The translations under genes and the position numbers were made by a program. This document shows, one piece after another, positions 7,231 to 11,200 of a stretch of 11,200 nt of DNA. The notes beneath the pieces are model-generated. The model saw nothing but the letters and a program-made list of their open reading frames with translations. It had not been told where the DNA came from and made no database searches. Origin of the DNA: an uncultured Pseudomonas sp. (lineage in GTDB: Bacteria > Pseudomonadota > Gammaproteobacteria > Pseudomonadales > Pseudomonadaceae); NCBI RefSeq assembly GCF_946885885.1, contig NZ_CAMPHN010000139.1:1-11200 (forward strand), written 5' to 3'. How positions within the stretch are numbered: position 1 is the first letter of the stretch; each line of letters starts with the position of its first letter.

Positions 7231-8460
7231 ATGCACGCCCTATCCCGCCTAGCCCCCGAAGTACGCCAATACCTGCTGGTCACCGGCAACTACTGGGCCT
7301 TCACCCTCACCGACGGCGCACTGCGCATGTTGGTGGTGCTGCATTTCCATGACCTGGGCTACAGCCCGCTGCAAATCGCCATGCTGTTTTTGTTCTATGA
7401 AATCTTCGGCGTGGTCACCAATCTGCTCGGCGGTTACCTGGGTGCGCGACTCGGTTTGAACCGCACCATGAATATCGGTCTGGGCCTGCAAGTCGCGGCG
7501 CTGCTGATGCTCACGGTGCCGACCGCCTGGCTGACGATCCCCTGGGTGATGGGCGCGCAAGCGCTGTCGGGTATCGCCAAAGACCTGAACAAGATGAGCG
7601 CCAAGAGTTCGATCAAACTGCTGGTGCCACACGGCGAGCAAGCCCGGCTATACAAATGGGTGGCACTGCTCACCGGCTCGAAGAACGCTCTCAAGGGCAT
7701 CGGCTTTTTCCTCGGCGGCGCCCTCCTCGCCCTGCTCGGTTTCGCCGGTGCGGTGCTGGCCATGGCGGCCGTATTGGCGCTGATCTGGCTGGCCAGCCTG
7801 GTGCTGCTGCGCCAGGACCTGGGCAAGGCCAGCGCCGCGCCGAAGTTCCGCGACCTGCTGTCGAAGAGCCGGGCGATCAACCTGCTTTCGGCGGCGCGCC
7901 TGTGCTTGTTCGGCGCACGTGATGTCTGGTTCGTGGTGGCGCTGCCGGTGTACCTGAGCAGCGTCTTCGGTTGGGATTTCTGGCAGGTCGGCGGCTTTCT
8001 CGCGCTCTGGGTCGTCGGCTACGGTCTGGTGCAATCCTTCGCCCCGGCGCTTACCGGCAAGGCCCGCGGCCAGGTGCCGGACGGCCGCGCCGCGTTCCGC
8101 TGGGCGGCTTTGCTGACGGGCCTGCCGGCGGCTATCGCCCTGGGTCTGTCCAGCGGTTTGTCGGCGCATTGGATAGTGCTTGGCGGCTTGCTGGCGTTCG
8201 GCGCAGTTTTCGCGGTGAACTCCTCGCTGCACAGCTACCTGATCGTCAGCTACGCCAAGGAAGACGGGGTGTCGCTGGATGTCGGCTTCTACTATATGTC
8301 CAACGCCCTGGGCCGCCTGCTCGGCACCCTGCTCTCCGGCTGGGTGTATCAGGCGTATGGTTTGGAGGCGTGCCTGTGGATTTCCTCGGCGTTGCTGCTG
8401 CTCGCCGCATCCATCTCGCGGGGCTTGCCCGAGCACACGCGGACAAGCGTCACCGGTTGA
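7231..8460 (+). CDS. arsJ: ArsJ, 1-arseno-3-phosphoglycerate efflux permease (MFS)
   Basis: This is a 409-residue major facilitator protein with about twelve hydrophobic segments. It is in the inner membrane and exports the unstable 1-arseno-3-phosphoglycerate made by the upstream GAPDH, which decomposes outside to release arsenate. Family features are the N-terminal VRQYLLVTGNYWAFTLTDG segment, an MFS motif-A-like loop (GGYLGARLGLNRTM) and a polar GIAKDLNKMSAKSSIK stretch near residues 114-130. The frame is open from 7168, but ATG 7231 is preferred because ArsJ similarity begins there and the upstream residues come from sequence beside the REP arm. The ribosome site is weak (GGACGAC). The stop abuts the stop of the convergent ATP-grasp gene. 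Confidence 0.95.
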   Translation: MHALSRLAPEVRQYLLVTGNYWAFTLTDGALRMLVVLHFHDLGYSPLQIAMLFLFYEIFGVVTNLLGGYLGARLGLNRTMNIGLGLQVAALLMLTVPTAWLTIPWVMGAQALSGIAKDLNKMSAKSSIKLLVPHGEQARLYKWVALLTGSKNALKGIGFFLGGALLALLGFAGAVLAMAAVLALIWLASLVLLRQDLGKASAAPKFRDLLSKSRAINLLSAARLCLFGARDVWFVVALPVYLSSVFGWDFWQVGGFLALWVVGYGLVQSFAPALTGKARGQVPDGRAAFRWAALLTGLPAAIALGLSSGLSAHWIVLGGLLAFGAVFAVNSSLHSYLIVSYAKEDGVSLDVGFYYMSNALGRLLGTLLSGWVYQAYGLEACLWISSALLLLAASISRGLPEHTRTSVTG

Positions 8461-9822
8461 TTATTTACAGCCCGCCCCACAGCCCATTTCCGGCCCCGGA
8501 TAGACCGGCGCGAAGCCGCCGCCGGGAGTGCGGAAGTTGGTGGTCTGACCCTGGTACAAACGCGCGGCCACCCATTGCACCTCGCCGTCGTAGGCGTAGT
8601 CGCGCAGGTCGAATTTCAAGGCTGGGGTATCGCTAGCCATCACCCGCTGCCCCGGCAGCACCAACGCCTGGGCCACGTAATCGCCGGCCAGGATCTCCTG
8701 CCAGACGCGCTGGGTGAGCTTGTCGCCGCGGTACGCGGCGCGGCTGCCATAACCGGCGCAGGGTTTGAAGAACAAGCGCTTGCGTTCGCGCCACAGGCGC
8801 TCGGCATTCGCCGGCGCCACCACTTCGGTATGCGGAATGGCCGCCAGCAGCAACGCCTGAACATCCTCGGGTACGCCGAGCGCCTGCAACTGCGCGGCAT
8901 CGCTGAGCAGCGCCAGGTTGCGCTTATCGGCATACAACGCATGGGCCTGCGGGTGCGGCGTCAGCAATGTCGCCTGCGCCATATAGGCCTGACGCAGGGT
9001 GGCGTTGGCGGGCTCTTCGAGGGCGAAGTCGGTCAGGCGGTTGTACACCAGGTCGATGGCCAGCTCGCCATGCCACAGCACCCCATCGCGCAAGCTCAAC
9101 TCGCCGGGGTCGGCGATCACCGCCTGCAAACCGTGGCGCTGGAACAACTGCTGGAACAACAGAAACTCCGGATACAGGTATTGCTGCTGCGGCGCCTCGT
9201 CGACGATGGCGATGCTGCGCAGCGGCCGCTCATGGCCCGCCAACGCCCACTCCTGGTGGAACATGGCGATAATCCCGGCCTCGAGCGTGTCGGCGCGCAT
9301 GGCAGGCGGCAGCAACTGCTCGATAGCCGGGCAGCAGGCGCGCTGCGCCCGCGCCAACACCGCATTGAGCATTGCGCCGCCGGCATTGCTGTTGATTTCG
9401 ATCAGGCCGAAAGCGCCCTCGGTGACATGAAAGTCGTAACCGAAAAACACCCCCTTGGCGCCACCCGGATCCTGCCGGGCAATGGCCGGCGAACGGGCCA
9501 GCACCCGCTCGCGATAGGCCGGCAAGGCGACCACCGAATCGATCGCCCGCACCACCGCCGCCATGCGCTGCAAATGCGCCGGGGCGATGAATACCGGATG
9601 GGCGGCGAACAGATAGGGACAACGCTGCTGGACCAATTCGAACAGGCCGGGCTGGCCAAGGGACGATTCCAGGGCATCGCGTAGCGCCGCGGTGTCCAGG
9701 CTGATGCAGAAACAGCGGCTGTTCAGCGCCTCGATGGATACGCCGGCCAGGGCCGCGGCGACTTCCGAGTTGGAGAGGAAATCCGCACCCTGATCCAGCG
9801 GGGGTATAACGAGTTCGGTCAT
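8461..9822 (-). CDS. Circularly permuted ATP-grasp protein, unknown substrate
   Basis: This 453-residue protein was not recognised as a named family, but it carries ATP-grasp signatures in permuted order. The metal-binding strand YDFHVTEGAFGLIEINSNAGG (key residues E142 and N144) comes first. VYNRLTDF (259-266), the Y297-ADKRNL region and the phosphate/ATP loop FFKPCAGYGSRA (351-362, lysine K353) follow. Then come YVAQALV, FDLRDYAYDG (D405, R407) and TNFRTPGGG (428-436). That order resembles glutathionylspermidine-synthase-like and other circularly permuted ATP-grasps, which ligate carboxylates to amines. It is cysteine-rich (C37/C39, C68, C163-C164, C355) and ends MGCGAGCK. No membrane segment is seen. 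The start is ATG 9822, with GGAA upstream; an in-frame TTG at 9858 is possible. It lies 83 bases after acr3 on the same strand, so it is probably co-expressed with arsenite efflux. Confidence 0.85.
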   Translation of the reverse strand: MTELVIPPLDQGADFLSNSEVAAALAGVSIEALNSRCFCISLDTAALRDALESSLGQPGLFELVQQRCPYLFAAHPVFIAPAHLQRMAAVVRAIDSVVALPAYRERVLARSPAIARQDPGGAKGVFFGYDFHVTEGAFGLIEINSNAGGAMLNAVLARAQRACCPAIEQLLPPAMRADTLEAGIIAMFHQEWALAGHERPLRSIAIVDEAPQQQYLYPEFLLFQQLFQRHGLQAVIADPGELSLRDGVLWHGELAIDLVYNRLTDFALEEPANATLRQAYMAQATLLTPHPQAHALYADKRNLALLSDAAQLQALGVPEDVQALLLAAIPHTEVVAPANAERLWRERKRLFFKPCAGYGSRAAYRGDKLTQRVWQEILAGDYVAQALVLPGQRVMASDTPALKFDLRDYAYDGEVQWVAARLYQGQTTNFRTPGGGFAPVYPGPEMGCGAGCK

Positions 9823-9905
9823 ATCGGTTTCCGTTTGGCGTTGGGGTGCTATCGGCAAACCACCGAGCGGTGGCTTGCATCCCTGTTATGCACTCGATTT
9901 ATGAA
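9823..9905 (-). other. Gap between acr3 and the ATP-grasp gene
   Basis: This is an 83-base spacer inside the probable acr3 unit. A short palindrome, CCACCGAGCGGTGG, lies at 9860-9873, with a five-base stem and a four-base loop. It has no clean T run on either strand, so it is not a convincing terminator. Part of this stretch could encode 12 extra residues if the TTG at 9858 is used. Confidence 0.3.
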
Positions 9906-11006
9906 TCAAAAGGCCGAGGGCGAGCGCCTATTGGACAACGCCAGGTTGTACCAGTCGCGACTGCCGTTGACCATACGCACCAGCCAGAGCATCACCGGCA
10001 CCTCGATCAATACCCCGACCACGGTGGCCAATGCCGCGCCGGAATCGAAGCCGTACAGCGCGATGGCCACCGCAACCGCCAGCTCGAAGAAGTTCGAGGC
10101 GCCGATCATGGTCGAAGGCCCGGCGATATCGTGGCGCACCCGCAGCTTTCTGTTCAGCCAATACCCCAGGGCGGCGATGAACAGCACCTGTAGCAGGATG
10201 GGCACGGCGAGCATGGCGATCACCAGCGGCTGCTCGACGATGGCCTGACCCTGGAAGGAAAACAGCAGCACCAACGTAGCCAGCAGAGCGAACATGGAGA
10301 ACGGCGCGACCTTCGCCAGCGCGGCCTCGAATGCCGCCGCGCCGCGCTTGAGCAGACGCGCGCGCAGCCATTGGGCGATGCTCAGGGGAATCGCGATATA
10401 CATCACCACCGACAGCAGCAAGGTGTCCCAGGGCACCGGGATCGACGACACGCCCAGTAGCAGCGCGACTATCGGGGCGAAGGCAAACAGCATCACCAGG
10501 TCGTTCAGTGCCACCTGGCTCAAGGTGAAATTGGCGTTGCCCCGGCACAGGTTGCTCCAGACGAACACCATTGCCGTGCAAGGTGCCGCACCGAGCAGGA
10601 TCAAACCGGCCATATAGCTGTCGATCTGCGTCGCCGGTAGCCAGGGCGCGAATACATGGCGCAGGAACAGCCAGCCGAACAGCGCCATGGAAAACGGTTT
10701 GACCGCCCAATTGAGCAACAGGGTGATGCCGATCGCGGCTTTCTGTTCACGCACCTCGCCCAGGGACGCGAAGTCGATCTTCATCAGCATCGGGATGATC
10801 ATCACCCAGATCAGCAGGCCCACCGGGATATTCACATGGGCGACTTCCAGGGCGCCCACGGCCTGGGTCACCGCAGGCACGGCCAGGCCGAGCAAGGTGC
10901 CGACGACTATGCAGAGAAAAACCCAGAGCGTCAGGTAGCGCTCGAAGCCGCCAAGCGGCGCGGCCGGCGCCGGATCGGGAACAAGCGGTGATCGGGGTGT
11001 ATGCAT
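9906..11006 (-). CDS. acr3: Acr3 arsenite efflux permease
   Basis: This is a 366-residue Acr3-type arsenite/H+ antiporter of the inner membrane (BART superfamily), with about ten transmembrane segments. The essential cysteine of the fourth helix is C143 in LGAAPCTAMVFVWS. The conserved glutamate of the ninth helix is E335 in GVLIEVPVML. The cytoplasmic loop MKIDFASLGEV and the block STMIGASNFFELAVA are typical of the family. It extrudes As(III) and is unrelated in sequence to ArsB. ATG 11006 has a strong AAGGAG ribosome site at 11012-11017. It is the first gene of its unit, with no arsR or arsC upstream in this window. Its proline-rich N terminus is about 20 residues long before the first helix. 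Confidence 0.96.
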   Translation of the reverse strand: MHTPRSPLVPDPAPAAPLGGFERYLTLWVFLCIVVGTLLGLAVPAVTQAVGALEVAHVNIPVGLLIWVMIIPMLMKIDFASLGEVREQKAAIGITLLLNWAVKPFSMALFGWLFLRHVFAPWLPATQIDSYMAGLILLGAAPCTAMVFVWSNLCRGNANFTLSQVALNDLVMLFAFAPIVALLLGVSSIPVPWDTLLLSVVMYIAIPLSIAQWLRARLLKRGAAAFEAALAKVAPFSMFALLATLVLLFSFQGQAIVEQPLVIAMLAVPILLQVLFIAALGYWLNRKLRVRHDIAGPSTMIGASNFFELAVAVAIALYGFDSGAALATVVGVLIEVPVMLWLVRMVNGSRDWYNLALSNRRSPSAF

Positions 11007-11146
11007 GCGATCTCCTTATCGACAAAAGTTGCCATCGCGGGACCGGCAGCATAAGTCAGAAATCGGCACACGGGGTGATCCGGGGCAAGGAATAATCAAC
11101 TTCGCAGCGCGGACGGCGACCCTGAACGCACCGCCCGCCCCGCTTC
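11007..11146 (-). promoter_or_regulatory. Presumed acr3 upstream region
   Basis: The promoter of the acr3 unit should lie here. On the minus strand a possible -10, TATGCT, is seen near 11050-11055, but no good -35 partner is evident. The ATATTCGTA box of the arsR promoter does not occur. No gene was found in this stretch. Confidence 0.3.
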
Positions 11147-11200
11147 TAGCAGGCCGTTGAAAAACGTAGGCGAGGCAGGCAAGACAAGGCAAAAACAGGC
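11147..11200. repeat. Possible mobile-element terminus at window edge
   Basis: The sequence from TAGCAGGCCGTTGAAAAAC onward, with a run of AGGC-containing words, resembles terminal sequences of Pseudomonas insertion elements (GGCCGTTGAAAAAC-type ends). The window ends before any transposase can be seen, so it could equally be a dispersed non-coding repeat. The resemblance is from memory, not from a search. Confidence 0.3.

Noticed and set aside
8575..9684. 369-codon open frame antisense to the ATP-grasp gene
   Set aside because: The opposite strand has clear ATP-grasp motifs and fits the acr3 unit. This frame gives Q/H/R-rich sequence without family features.

Overview
The window looks like a Pseudomonas chromosome, probably the stutzeri/mendocina/alcaligenes side of the genus. 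The basis is GC-rich coding, Pseudomonas-type REP repeats (50-128 and 7095-7165) and the character of the proteins; no marker gene gives the species. It holds eleven genes with firm family assignments and one ATP-grasp gene of unknown substrate, with no RNA gene and no CRISPR array. No gene-free stretch exceeds 300 bases.

Left part (1-1000): a REP-like palindrome, then a minus-strand pair, a YciI-family protein followed by a PhnB/VOC-family protein. Middle left (1239-4411, plus strand): a signalling cassette of a soluble PAS histidine kinase, a two-domain KaiC-family ATPase starting at TTG, and a stand-alone receiver. The kinase ends where a fused receiver domain would often follow, so the cassette looks like a hybrid kinase with its receiver encoded separately and a KaiC ATPase between. 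No kaiB or kaiA is present.

Right part (4480-11006): an arsenic-resistance locus made of two convergent units. The plus unit is arsR, arsH, a ynfA-type small membrane protein, a GAPDH and arsJ. ArsR represses. ArsH oxidises trivalent organoarsenicals. GAPDH converts arsenate and glyceraldehyde-3-phosphate to 1-arseno-3-phosphoglycerate, which ArsJ exports. A REP doublet separates gap from arsJ. The minus unit is acr3 (arsenite efflux) followed by an uncharacterised 453-residue ATP-grasp protein whose motif order is circularly permuted. The two units end stop-to-stop with no base between them. No arsenate reductase (arsC) is visible.

The least described element is the cysteine-rich, circularly permuted ATP-grasp enzyme paired with acr3. 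The KaiC/kinase/receiver cassette and the ynfA gene inside the ars operon are the next most interesting. The right edge carries a sequence resembling the end of a mobile element, cut by the window.
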